Part shown: piece by piece, positions 9,603 through 21,151 of the stretch | Layout: the number at the start of each line of letters is the position of its first letter | Numbering within the stretch: position 1 is the stretch's first letter | DNA from: Pseudopyrenochaeta lycopersici | Lineage: Eukaryota > Ascomycota > Dothideomycetes > Pleosporales > Pseudopyrenochaetaceae | Reading direction: 5' to 3' | NCBI GenBank assembly: GCA_003313425.1 | Contig: NHZP01000037.1 | Coordinates: forward strand, 310,001 to 374,000 | Length of the DNA: 64,000 nt | Translations under genes and position numbers: made by a program | Notes under the pieces: generated by a model | The model's database searches: none | Seen by the model: only the letters and a program-made list of their open reading frames with translations | Told to the model about the DNA's origin: nothing

Positions 9603-12600
9603 TTAAGAAATAAAAAAAGACGAGAAAGAGAGAGTCCATACTCTTCCAGAGCCAACACCTATTGCAACCATATTCCCGGACACAGACGAGCATGATGGCC
9701 GGTACTCAGATGGTATCCATAGAATGTTGTTGCCGGCATGCTTGATCCATATGCCGTCTGAGCTAAGATTAGTGTCTACGTGTAGGTGGCTTTTAGGTTC
9801 CGCGATATCTCTCATGCTAGGAGCTTCTAGGCTCTGAAGACTGATAGGACCTATTTCAGTATAAAGACAGGAGCCAGTAGAGTCAAAGGATAAGTTATGA
9901 AGAGCCTTGCCAATATTATATGTTTGCAGACATGCGCCGCTGCTCGCATCCCAGATCTTGACGGTTCTGTCCCACGACGCCGACGCCAGCTGGGCCGAGT
10001 CGTGCGAGAAGGCTACTGAGGAGACCAAGCCGCTATGGCCCTCGAGGGTCTGCAGGCACGCGCCGCTGCTCGCATCCCAGATCTTGACCGTGTAATCGTA
10101 CGACGCCGACGCCAGCTGGGCCGAATCGTGCGAGAAGGCTACTGAGGAGATATAACCGCTATGGCCCTCGAGGGTCTGCAGGCACGCGCCGCTGCTCGCA
10201 TCCCAGATCTTGACCGTGTTGTCGTCCGACGCCGACGCCAGCTGGGCCGAGTCGTGCGAGAAGGCTACTGAGGAGATATAACCGCTATGGCCGTTGAGGG
10301 TCTGCAGGCACGCGCCGCTGCTCGCATCCCAGATCTTGACCGTGTAATCGTTCGACGCCGACGCCAGCTGGGCCGAGTCGTGCGAGAAGGCTACTGAGCT
10401 GACAGAGTCGCTATGGCCCTCGAGGGTCTGCAGGCACGCGCCGCTGCTCGCATCCCAGATCTTGACCGTGTAATCGTTCGACGCCGACGCCAGCTGGGCC
10501 GAGTCGTGCGAGAAGGCTACTGAGCTGACAGAGTCGCTATGGCCCTCGAGGGTCTGCAGGCACGCGCCGCTGCTCGCATCCCAGATCTTGACAGTTCTGT
10601 CCCACGACGCCGACGCCAGCTGGGCCGAGTCGTGCGAGAAGGCTACTGAGCTGACAGAGCCGCTATGGCCGTCGAGGGTCTGCAGGCACGCGCCGCTGCT
10701 CGCATCCCAGATCTTGACCGTGTAATCGTTCGACGCCGACGCCAGCTGGGCCGAGTCGTGCGAGAAGGCTACTGAGCTGACAGAGTCGCTATGGCCCTCG
10801 AGGGTCTGCAGGCACGCGCCGCTGCTCGCATCCCAGATCTTGACAGTTCTGTCCCACGACGCCGACGCCAGCTGGGCCGAGTCGTGCGAGAAGGCTACTG
10901 AGCTGACAGAGCCGCTATGGCCGTCGAGGGTCTGCAGGCACGCGCCGCTGCTCGCATCCCAGATCTTGACCGTGTTGTCGTTCGACGCCGACGCCAGCTG
11001 GGCCGAGTCGTGCGAGAAGGCTACTGAGGAGATATAACCGCTATGGCCCTCGAGGGTCTGCAGGCACGCGCCGCTGCTCGCATCCCAGATCTTGACAGTT
11101 CTGTCCCACGACGCCGACGCCAGCTGGGCCGAATCGTGCGAGAAGGCTACTGAGCTGACAGAGTCGCTATGGCCCTCGAGGGTCTGCAGGCACGCACTCC
11201 AGCCGTCACTCATAGCTGGCTTAATAGTCATTCCTTCTAGCGATTCGTGCTGAAACAGTTGTCTAATCAAACTACCCGTCGGACTGAACAACAGCGCAGA
11301 GGCATATGTTTGGAGGGGGTAACCTTCAATCGCCCCTTTGTGGTACATGAGGAATCGTCGTGCGTCTTGAATAAGCTGAGTAAGTTCATTTTGGTCCCGC
11401 ATCTCCTAGTCAAGTTAGCACCTAGAAGTAGTACGTCATCTAGACGTATAATTTCTGAATGCTGTACCTGCAAAAGTGACCATAGTTTGGATATTGATAC
11501 TACACCCTTTTCTATACTTTTGCATAGACTAAGTCCTTCTAGCCAGTAAAGATACTTCTTCCGTAGAAACTGATTGAGAACGGCTATAACTTGAAGACCA
11601 TCAACACCGTGTGTCCAAGACTTAGGTTTTAAGTCGTGTAAATGATCCATCCAGTAGACGCATGGATAGCGTGATGTTGCTAATGGGTCCGGATTAGGCC
11701 GCTCGACGTTCTCGATAGGAGATCCTAGCGCGTTTAGACTGTACATGTCCCTGTGCAATGTCTTGGACAGAATTTCTAGCGACTTCGAAAAGATTACCTG
11801 ATGAGCGGCTTCGGTTCCACTAGGAAAGACCTTACCACACGCCTTTACGAAGAGGAAATCCTTTGCAGACTGATGTACAAAGTAGACTATGTCTTCTTGC
11901 AGAGTAAGGAACGATCCACAGAGGCTAATAATCTCCCGCACTGGCTGCATATCGTCTACGAATTCTTCAAGCTGCTCGACGAGCGCGACTAGTTCAGGAA
12001 TCGTAATAGGTCGATACAAGACTGCAGTCGCAGCCAGTACCTGCCGACAAGTCTCAGCGTCGTCTGACTTACTTATCTGGTCCATCATCCGCTCGTACAA
12101 ATCGTCTAGCCCAGGTGGAAATAAGGCTAACTTCTTCAGCACGTGCCGATTCGCCGTCACTTGGAGGTCTTGGCATACTAACGCTACCCAGAGGAAGGTA
12201 CCATTAGCATTTAACGTTAAATGCTGGAGCACGGCAGATCGAATTCCTACTTTGTATTGCTTTTCCTGCGCCAACTGGGCCACCTTTTGCTGGATGAAGA
12301 TGTTGACCGCCGCGGCGACCGACTCTGCGTTTAGCTCAAGGCTCAGTCTCACTTTTTGCCCGGCCCGCTCTAATTGTGCTTCGATATCCGGCCAATTACG
12401 GCTAGAGACAATCCACTTCACGCGGTGAGACGCAGATGAATGCTCTGCCACAAATTTAAGCAGTTTAGGCAGATCAGTGATGCATTCATCTAGTGCGTCG
12501 ACGATTAGGTACGTCGTGCTCAGGCTTGGGTCTCGAAGCACGTCTACGAAGATCTCTGTCAGTGCCTCCCATGCATTTTTATCCTCGAACAAGGGTTTGC

Positions 12601-13855
12601 CTGCGTGATCGTACTTCTTGCGGATATGCGATACAAGTGACGGTTGCTGGTTTACGAGCATGTACAGTAACCCGCGTAACACAGTAGTAGCGCTGTTGAT
12701 GCGCGAGTCGGTCGCTTGGCAGAAGAAGTATGATAGAAGGGTAGATCTAGGCATCGAGCTCTGCAACTCGTCGATGATGCCGCAGAGCAGCATCGTCTTG
12801 CCTTTACCAGGATCACCTTTTACCCATAACAGTCGGCTGTGCGGGTCTTGTTGCCATTGTTGGAAAGTGGCGTTGTCGAGAATCCATCGGTAAGAGTCTG
12901 CTAGTAGGCCACCTTTCGTTTCCTCAATGCGCCTCTTATCGTCGCGCGGATTACTAGGGCGCAAGTCTTGAATGCACTTATTCTGCTTGTCAACCTCGTC
13001 TATAACTCGTTTCATCGCTTCAGCTGGACTCTCGCCGTCAATCGGGGACAAACTAACGCCAAGAATTCCCATCAAAGAGTATGCACGGTCCGCCGGAACT
13101 TTCGTCGCTCGATGTTCATTCCACGAGATTCGCTCATTAACGCTGAAGTCAGATAAGGGCGAACCGTGCAATGCTGAAATAGGTATGCCCGTGACTTCAC
13201 ACAATTCCGTTATCAGCGATGATTTGTTACCAAGCTTTATCCCTTCCTTGGAGAAGAATTCTACCACAGATGGGGCAAGAAGCTCCTGTAGTGTCCAGCC
13301 TCGGGTGAACCATCTACTTTTCTGAAGCTTAGGTTTATATGCTTGCCGACTGTATGCATTATCACTATCCATAGGAGGGCGGGAAACATCTTGCAAATAC
13401 AAGACGCGTTGAATCGTGCTGTAACACCAGCATAATATACGGTGGACAACCGGGAACATCCAAATCCAAGTAAACCATCTGAAATTGTGGCCTTGGTTGG
13501 TGATCAAAGGTAGGCTAGAGACATCCGACAAATAGACATAACATCGAGCTGCGTTGCGATACCAGCGGAACATTGACCTGATGGCGACAGCGAGTTCAGC
13601 CTTGTTTGCCTTGTTGATGCAGCATGTATCAATCCAGAAGTACTGCAAACCATCATGCCGTGCCTGTTCTCCGCAGAAGCGAATCTTCTCGTAGCCAGGC
13701 TTAGCCTTGCCGTCGCCGTTTTCAAGGTCCGCAAAGGTTACCTCCTCTTCATCTGCTCCCCAGGTATGTGAAAGTATCGCGTAAGGAGGCACCTCGTTAT
13801 CATCGAAGCTGACGATAGTGAACTCTCCATCTTCTTTGTGCTTCAGAAGGCGCAT
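9603..13855 (-). CDS. HET-NACHT-WD40 NLR (het-e/het-d type), two exons
   Basis: An allorecognition-type STAND receptor. The N-terminal HET domain (YAILSHTWGADEEEVTF, WIDTCCINK) is the cell-death effector domain. The NACHT domain has Walker A GDPGKGKT near residue 350 and Walker B YLIVDALDEC near 452. A linker (PLQTYASALLFSPTGSL) and ten 42-residue WD repeats form the sensor, followed by ~100 further residues. Two long frames overlap. They join if a 62-bp intron at 11467-11406 is removed (GTACAG donor, CTAAC branch, TAG acceptor), giving SLLQ|EMRDQNEL and a 1396-residue protein with no stop. Such proteins trigger incompatibility or defence death on recognising a partner. The WD repeats differ almost only at a few surface positions, the pattern known for the HNWD family. 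The gene stands alone with transposons on its left. Confidence 0.92.
9928..11188 (-). repeat. Ten 126-bp WD40-coding repeats
   Basis: Ten in-frame copies of a 42-residue unit (core VSSVAFSHDSAQLASAS, TVKIWDASSGACLQT). Variation is confined to the residue before GHS (E, D or N), the three after it (DSV, GYI, GSV, GLV) and the two around the D of the blade loop (W-R, N-Y, N-N, D-N, Y-Y). In protein order, repeats 3-4 and 5-6 are the same pair, which points to a two-unit duplication. Confidence 0.92.
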
Positions 13856-14770
13856 CGATTCGGGCAGATCTGTGATAGGCGCGTGCGGTAGGACGAGATA
13901 CGAGGGGCTTGATACGGCAGCCTGGTAGGAGGAGAGTGTGGCGGCAACAACTGGCTTTGCTGTTTACACAGAGGTCAGCCTAAGGAGAGGAGAACGAGCA
14001 GCTGTACAGCTCCAGACACTGTGGTAGTAAAGAAGCGTTCTGGGAGTCGCGAGCTGAGGCTGGTGTCCTGTATCGTATTCTTGGCTTGACGATGGCGGCG
14101 CACCATGCCTCAGGCGGCAGCCAGCTGCAAGGCTGTGCAGCTGCCGCAACGACGCTGCGTAGATCCTCAGCGTGACTGATACTTGCGCCCATGGTGGCGC
14201 GTACACGCTTGCCGATGGACTATTTGACAAATAGTACTGATGCCCGCAAAATGCGTGTCGAAGACGATGGGGGGAATTGTGCACTGCGGAGAGCGTGTTG
14301 CGGGGAGCGCAGCTCAGTGCTGTAAGGCCGCATCCCCATGGCGAAGCTGAGCAGCTGATTTCGCCAGCTTACACCACAGCGACTCTCAGCAATTAGTCTG
14401 TTGTAGGTATAGCGTCGAATTCGTTACGATGGCATGGAGCAATATCTGAGCACGCTACTGCAGGCTAGCTGCATACTAAGACTTGCTAGCGCATCCCGAC
14501 GCTATGGGACACTTTTCACGATCTGTGCTCCCGTCCGGCGAAACTGCCGGACTCTATCTTCACAAGCTAAAAGTTGCTATTAAAGCTAAATGCAGTCATC
14601 TTCCTTGATTGCACTTTGCATCTGACCCTCCGTCTTCTTAACAGACTCTTAACGTCGCTTATATACAGGGGGGTATCGACGATGGGTCGTTTGACGACAG
14701 TAACGGAACGATCCACAGCACGACCAACATCACGGTAGGGCTCGTCGGAGACTAATAGGCTAGAAGAGCA
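13856..14770. other. Upstream region of the NLR, no gene seen
   Basis: About 900 bp. The first ~150 bp probably hold the NLR 5' leader and promoter. The rest has only short antisense frames without recognisable domains. No repeat from elsewhere in the window was noticed here. Confidence 0.4.
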
Positions 14771-14864
14771 TTGATTTTAGAATATTATCCCGCTGACTAC
14801 ATATTTATAGACCTAGGAATAAAAGGTTGCGAGGCTCCGAAGTGCGAACCCGTCCCGTTACACC

Positions 14865-15477
14865 GTGCGTCCCGGCACGCTTGGACAGACGTTACATGGC
14901 ACTTATCCCTGGGCGGCTCAGAGTTTATTCGTCAGCACTACAAAACCACGCCGCATCAGCCTTGGCCTTTTGGTGATGGAAGAGGTCTATTCAAGCCTTT
15001 TCTCCAAAAATTTGAGTGACCACCCAACGAGCGCTCATAAAGAGCTTTCTGAAGGTGTTGGAGTCATCTTTGAGGCTGTCCATGCTGCAAATTATGCTAA
15101 AAATATACCCGATGCTATTACTTCGGTAAGGTAAAGAAACAATTGAAAAGGCATTGGCTAATAATAAACAGCTACACCCAGAAATTAGCTTCTCTGCGAA
15201 AATTGTTCAGCTCGAAGAAGAGAATGCTAATCTCCTACGACAGTTACACGAATGTCGGGAGAATGCGGTCGCTGAATCTGAACACAGACAGGCTCTGGAA
15301 TAGGAAGTACATCAACTATACGGAACGCAACAAAGACTCCAAGAACAAGTTCAACACTATGCAGTCACTGCTGATTTCTTTAAAAGTAACGTTTCAAAAT
15401 ATTTTCAGGGCCTAGATAAAGTGTTGCCTATGTTGGAGGAGCTACGTTCAGGGTTGTCTTTAGGTATTCCAAAGTAG
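14865..15477 (+). pseudogene. Decayed coiled-coil protein of unknown function
   Basis: A frame from about 14865 to 15134 (YSSLFSKNLSDHPTSAHKEL) appears to continue after a one-base shift as a charged coiled-coil stretch from 15130 (KETIEKALANNKQL, AKIVQLEEENANLLRQL). A TAG near 15301 breaks it and a TAG at 15475 ends it. The periodic Leu and Glu/Gln pattern in the shifted frame is unlikely by chance. I do not recognise the family; the C-terminal part of a transposase or a small orphan gene are both possible. About 40 bp near 14845-14890 (CCCGTTACACCGTGCGTCCC) resemble 50090-50115. Confidence 0.4.
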
Positions 15478-16178
15478 AGTTTTCACTTTGTTGTTATTCT
15501 TGCTTTATGACTTCGTAATTGTGCTATTTATTCCTCCTCTTCCTATCGATGCGTTTGCAGTCATACGTATTGACTCCCGCTGGCGTGAATTCGGAGGTGT
15601 GAGCGTAGGTTGTATGCGCGCGTGAATCTTTGGGTACAAAGTCTAGTTACATTGGAAGGAAGTTCCAAGGTCGTGCTAACTAACTTATCGGTTGCATTCG
15701 ATGTGGAAATGCCCGCGCTAGAGTGGCTATCCGTAGACTATTCACAATGTCCGTTATGTTTTCGAGCATAACTCTGATGATAGACTCTAAAGGCGCTGTA
15801 CTATAAGTAACTTAGTGGCGTAGGGACGAATTTAGCTTCTTGTGCACATCGTTGATCCAGAGGCACACGTATGCAGCTGGATATCAAGCTTTGACAAGAC
15901 AACGTCTGGCTGGGGAGGGAGAAGGCCTGCGCCTCGAAATGCTGAGCGTATATTCCTTAGTCTAAGGCTACTTTAAAGGCAGGTAGAAATTTAAGCTTAG
16001 TAATGTGGTCAACGTGGGCCTTCATCAAGCTCTCTATCTGACGGCTGTACGCCTTCTGGACATCAAACCGTTTCTGCTTATTGCAGCCACTTACACCGCT
16101 GACGATATTAGTAAATTGAACGACATTAGGCCGAAGCTCATTGCTCAAACTAACACCTCATTGACGGTAGATATGAAA
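15478..16178. other. Intergenic, 3' side of the P450
   Basis: 700 bp with no convincing coding frame or repeat. It ends at the P450 stop codon. Confidence 0.4.
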
Positions 16179-17976
16179 CTAGGTTATACAAACCTTGCAT
16201 CCCTCCTTGATAGAAATCACGAGTGTCATCGTTTGTTTTTCCACGCCTACCAGTTCAACTAGCTCTCCCTCTGGGAGCTTGATAGATGGAAAACGCTGTA
16301 GCAAACGCACAGTCACATATGCAGCTTCGGTGAGCGCGAAGTCGACTAAAATAAGTTGTAAGCATTATCAAATTCCAGTTTCTATTTTCTGATTCAAAGC
16401 ACTCACGCCCAAGACAGATTCTAGGACCCCCGTGGAATGGCAGATAGCTCCATTTTGCATTCGTTGGGTTCTTGTTCATTGGCATCTCTTCGTCCCATCT
16501 CTCAGGGCGGAACAGCTCAGCGTCCATTCCGTAGAGATCCGGCCGTCGGTGCATGGAATATACGCTGAATGCCACGGCGCTTCCTTTGGATATGAGGACC
16601 GGCGATTTCCTATCTGGCCCCCCGCCCGTTGGGAGAACCGTGGTTCTCGTTGTGGTGCGCGTGTTTACGGGAACGATTGGATAAAGTCGTAAAGCTGGGC
16701 AAGTTAGCATTGTGAGAAAACTCACTTTGAGGAATATTTCTTACTCTCCTTGAGCACCCTGTTAAGATATGGCATTCTTCTCAAATTGTCTCGGTTCAGC
16801 GGAGTCTCCGCTGTGCATGATGAAGCGATTTCTGCGCGTAGCTTTTCCATGACTTTTGGGTGGCGGATAAGTAGAAAGCTGATGCGTCTCAAATGTCAGT
16901 GGTAGACTAACAAAATGCGTTCACTTGTGACTCACAACGTCCAGGAAAGAAGACAGGCTGTTGTATCTCTACCAGCAGCTAGGAGGTTGATTATCTGGCC
17001 TCTAAGTGCATCTCGATCCGATGTGTTCTTTGCTATAGTATCCAAAAAGACATATCGCCCTGAATCTCCATCTGCAGAGCGCTCAGAGGAAAGATTACGA
17101 TCAATGATCTGATCGGCAAACTTGTGGACGTCGTGACAGGCCTGTCGAAAGTCTCTTCCGTTGATGAACCAATAGAGATCAAGGAGTCGAAACCTCTTCG
17201 TCACCCACTGTTGAGCTGTGTTGAAAGCATTGGCGAACGTATTCTCTTCAATAACTTCTGGCGTGATTAAGCTACGAACCGATTCACCGAACAAGAAAGC
17301 AGTAGTCGTGTCGAGCGTTAAGCGAAAGAAAAGAGGTTGCAAGTCAACCGTTCCGTTGCTCTCTTGGAGAATGTGTATTAAATCGTCTACTGCGGTCCGG
17401 AATACCTCGAGATTCTCATATTGCTTATGTTGCAATTGCGGTCGGAGGATATCGCGAGAGTGCTTCCACTCAGCTCCCTCTTGGGTGAAGATGCCGTCAC
17501 CGAACATTGGGAATGTGATGTCTCGACGAGGGCCCATTCCAAAATCTAGATATCATTAGCAAGACCCCATGCTATATGTAACTATGCGCACCTTTGAAAC
17601 TAGTCGAGAAGATCGCCTCAAGATTCGCTGGCTCTATCGTGCCGTACGCTTTGGTACCCAGAAACTCCTGTTCAAGCGTACTACCAGTCTGCTGGAAATG
17701 GAAGAGGAAGAGCTCCATCAATCGTGACTCTGCATCTGCACGGAAAATCTGCTCGAGTCGATCGACTCCGAAAGGTCGCTGGTTTTGAAGCCTGGGAGCC
17801 GGCTGGCAACCATAATGTTGACTGATGAGTTCATCTTCCTATTCTACTGTCAAAAGAGCTTCAAAACAGCAACACGGTGAAAGTCATACCGCTCGCCTCT
17901 TCCGCTGAAATATATACTGGACTACAATTCCCACGAATACCGTGAACCCAGCGAGGATGAGGGTGCAGAGCCTCAT
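16179..17976 (-). CDS. Cytochrome P450 monooxygenase, six exons
   Basis: A microsomal P450 of the fungal CYP52/CYP63-like group, haem-dependent hydroxylases often acting on alkanes, fatty acids or secondary metabolites. Exons by GT-AG and phase: 17976-17890, 17838-17592, 17545-16936, 16878-16745, 16694-16407 and 16345-16179, giving 510 residues. Residues 4-23 are the N-terminal membrane anchor, followed by RKRR. GCQPAPRLQNQRPFG, the usual entry to the catalytic domain, lies near residue 38. The I-helix oxygen-binding motif AGRDTT is near 305 and the ExxR motif is ETLR at 359-362. FRPERW is the PERF motif. The haem loop FHGGPRICLG has the cysteine ligand near 453. All key residues are present and exon phases match, so I read it as functional. 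The exact subfamily and substrate cannot be told. Confidence 0.88.
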
Positions 17977-18172
17977 CCTTGGCTGGAGTCTTCGGTGAGA
18001 AATATTAATCAGACAACGTATAAATAGATGTATTTGGACTACATTAATCGCTGCTAAGAGTGCTTTAGAGTCAGTTGTTGTGATGCATACAATATAATTA
18101 TTGGACGTTCGCAAAGTTTACCCAAAGGAGATGGTGTACGAAACAAACATCTCACAAGCTGCACGGTACATA

Positions 18173-18420
18173 CAGTCGCTTGCACTTGCAGCTTCCGGTT
18201 TTTGCACGCCGCTCAACTTTCATCCCACGCTTACCCTAGACTCGCTTAGTTTCGGCTTTGCTAAGGCCAGCCAAGCACTGTAGTTTGGTTGGCTTAGATC
18301 GCTGACTGCTGACAAACGCTAAAGCTTTTTGGGAAAGGCTGTTATTAGGCGAGACAGGGCTGGCGTGGGATGAAAGATTTGTTGCTTGCAAGAACCGGAA
18401 ACTGGAAGTGCAAGCGACTG
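18173..18420. mobile_element. 248-bp MITE with TA target site
   Basis: The ends are imperfect inverted repeats of about 75 bp starting CAGTCGCTTGCACTT. Both ends are flanked by the dinucleotide TA (18171-18172 and 18421-18422), as in Tc1/mariner-type insertion. There is no coding capacity. A related end is seen at 19962-19999, and a shorter one at 54085-54099. Confidence 0.75.
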
Positions 18421-18432
18421 TACCTGGCAAAT

Positions 18433-20103
18433 CCTTTCACACTTCAATCCTAAACCCACCCTAGCGGCGCCTGATTTTGGCCGATGAAGAGCATTGAACC
18501 ACTCGCCAAGACCAGGCTAATATCGACACAAGGGAGCCCTGCAATCACACACTAAACATCACGCTGGGTGAGGGTGTCAGGGCCGCCGCGTCATGCCGCG
18601 ATAGGAGCGGCTGAAGTCTGTCAAGGGATTAATTCTGGGACCAGAATGACATGCGTCACTACCCTGCCAGCGTGACGTTTAGTACTACACCCCTTGCGAT
18701 CCTTCTCATACGTGGGACAATGTTCTACACCCGTCTGCGCAATCGGATTCTGACTATTTCCTGCAGGTTGCAAAACGTTCTGCACCGCATGGCCCCGTAA
18801 TGCTTGGCTGAGTCCTTGCTTCATCCGCTGTATCGCCTACATCTATACGTGGGTGGCAGGGGCCAAATTTTTGCAGCGTGCGAAAACTGGAAGCTAAATT
18901 AGTTGTGTAAGTGGGCGTAAGATACTAGTTATCCGGAGATTGGAAAGGAAGAGGTGTAGATATTGGATGGCTGGAAATAATGCGGTCGAGAAAAGTGTAG
19001 GTACTGTAACGTTTGATTTATAGCCCTACGATACTCTATGTAGGTTAAATGTAGCAGGCTCAGGGATTGCCCGGGCTTGCTACCTCGGGTGAAGGCGCGT
19101 TAGATCTTTGAAAGAGTTTTTCCTTAACGTGTTTGGACTTGAAAGACTTGAAGAACTCGATCATCACCGCTTTTTTTGCCGCTCGTTTCATAGATGTGTA
19201 CATGATGGGGTGAAATTGTTCCATAGTGCATTCGGTAATGAAAACGAATGTGCTAGACCGCATAGAGAAAAACAGCTGTAGGACACCCTAGGCTTCGAGA
19301 CTTATGCCAAGAGTAGTTTCTGTGTTTAATTTGGGGATCGTAGTGTGTGCGATACATATAAGCGGCGCTTTATAGAAACAATTTCCTTCTGTGCTATTCA
19401 TGACCTGGATCGGACACCGACACTAGATGGCTATTTCTGTCAAAAGAGTTATGTGTGGGTGTGTACAAATAGCACGCCCAATGAAATCGTAAAGGTAGCT
19501 CTTACTTGTGTGCCAGGTGTGCTAATCCTTAGCTCTGCCAAACAAATCGTTAACGCTTCTCAAATTTCCAATCCGTCAACGTCTATAATTGGTCAAGTAA
19601 AGTTAGCAGCCAAGGCTATAAGTGAATGGATATCCGCATCTTGCTACAAAAAGGCGGTTGTGCCAGATCATCTTTGGAATCATGCGATTATCTCAATCTG
19701 TTCTGTCTCTCTCGGATCTCTAGTGTGTTCAAGTCTAAGCATTACGAAACCTCTCTCCACATCAAGACCAAAGAATACGACGCTCAGGCTCTTTACATAA
19801 CTACACCCTGCATTTCTCGTTACACCAGGCTTGTCGGCACGCGCGGCATGAAGTTACACCAGTTCGGCGTGTCCGTGCTGTGTCCAAATGTCCCCCGATA
19901 CTGCCGCTATTCTCAAGTCGTTTGCGTTGCCAGCGTGATTTTTGGCGCGGTACTTAGCGCGTACGGTCGCTTGCACTTGCAGCTTCCGGTTTTTGCACGT
20001 AGATCGATAAATACAAGAGAATGCTTCATGCTCTAGGTCTATAGAGCGATAGAGTGGAACAATGCATTCGGAAAGAGTATCGATATGGCTTCCAACACAT
20101 GCT
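18433..20103. other. Gene-poor stretch with repeat fragments
   Basis: Several frames of 60-150 codons (the longest at 19345-19800) show no recognisable domain, and none has clear splice partners. 19865-19960 is repeated, with changes, at 22945-23045. 19962-19999 is a MITE end like that at 18173. I see no gene that I can support. Confidence 0.4.
19865..19999. repeat. Dispersed repeat copy joined to a MITE end
   Basis: AGTTCGGCGTGTCCGTGCT and CCAGCGTGATTTTTGGCGCG occur here and again at 22945-23045 in the same order. It is followed directly by the MITE-like end CGGTCGCTTGCACTTGCAGC. Confidence 0.6.
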
Positions 20104-20401
20104 TTAATTTATATCTGCCTGCTCTTTGGCAATACTCTTCGATATGTACGGGGTCTGGCTGTATTTCCGAGTGCTTTTGCTGGCGGTCAGCTCAGATAGC
20201 TGATCGAACACCACCTCTGTGCACTCCACGCAACCATAATCCCCATAGTGTGGCTCATCGCAGCTACACGAAACGTTCTGGGGACGTTGGCTAACACGCT
20301 GAGCCAAATTTAGTTAATAAATGACTACAGTGATAAAAGAACGTTACCTGGGAGTTTCTCGCCTGGTAAGACGAATTCTGATTTACCAGAGAAGACACCA
20401 T
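20104..20401 (-). CDS. Possible small Cys-containing protein, two exons
   Basis: A candidate 82-residue protein: exon 20401-20348 (MVSSLVNQNSSYQARNSQ), a 49-bp intron (GTAACG ... CTCAG), exon 20298-20104. The second exon has four cysteines in a short span (SCSCDEPHYGDYGCVEC), which could bind a metal or form disulphides. No signal peptide is visible. I do not recognise it. The evidence is only splice-site fit and composition, so it may be chance. Confidence 0.3.
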
Positions 20402-21080
20402 GGCGCTAGAATAGTAACACAAGCACCACTCTGGAGCGGCAATCGCACTTCAAGCACTACGAAATCAACTTGATGCGTGGGACGTGCCAAGTAGCTAGTT
20501 AGTGGGACAAAGAACGGATCGGAGTGTCTGCTGCTCAATTTTCACAATCAATAGCATCAAGAAGCGACATAACAACTTCATCACCCAGCCAGCTCTACCA
20601 CCTGCCTGTGATTAAATTACGCCACGTAGTCACCAGAGCCTGCAGGCTTGCGCAAGGGGCAGCTTGCATCTGAGGCGACAGGGGACGTTGATGGCACTGG
20701 TGACCATGACGACAGGCATGGTGCACCAAACCACGCCACTGACGACTGGTGGCAGACGTCTGCTACTGTAAGAGACTACAGTCCGTGGGCTGTGATACCA
20801 GCAGCGCTAACTCGGCGAGAGCGACAAGATAAGCTGCGCGAGCAATCACGCTGGGTGTTTCTGAGGCCAACCAGCATACCGACATTGGCTGTGATCCCCG
20901 ACATATTTGGACGTCATTATCGGCAAGACAGACCCTCGGAAGTACGCTAATGTCGCTTCCATATTCCTTGTCTTCGCTGACTGGCAATGATGGTTTCCAG
21001 GAGCCGCACTCTACTGTGTATGGTGCGTTGTCATTGTCAGGAGAGCTACAATCCCGTCGCTACCCGGAGGGCCGTAGAAA
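20402..21080. other. Upstream region of the HMG-CoA reductase gene
   Basis: No convincing gene. A frame at 20648-20950 has no recognisable domain. The proximal part is the promoter of the gene at 21152. Confidence 0.35.
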
Positions 21081-21082
21081 GC

Positions 21083-21092
21083 TATATATAAC
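21083..21092 (+). promoter_or_regulatory. TATA box of the HMG-CoA reductase gene
   Basis: TATATATAAC lies about 60 bp upstream of the ATG at 21152, a plausible position for a core promoter in a filamentous fungus. Confidence 0.5.
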
Positions 21093-21151
21093 GCGAAAGA
21101 CCTGGAATCAACCGTCACAAGCAACTTTGATTCACCCTGCAGTCTCTCAAC

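Noticed and set aside
9907..11037. Plus-strand frames inside the WD40 array
   Set aside because: They are mirror frames of the 126-bp repeat and appear in every unit; the minus strand codes the NLR.
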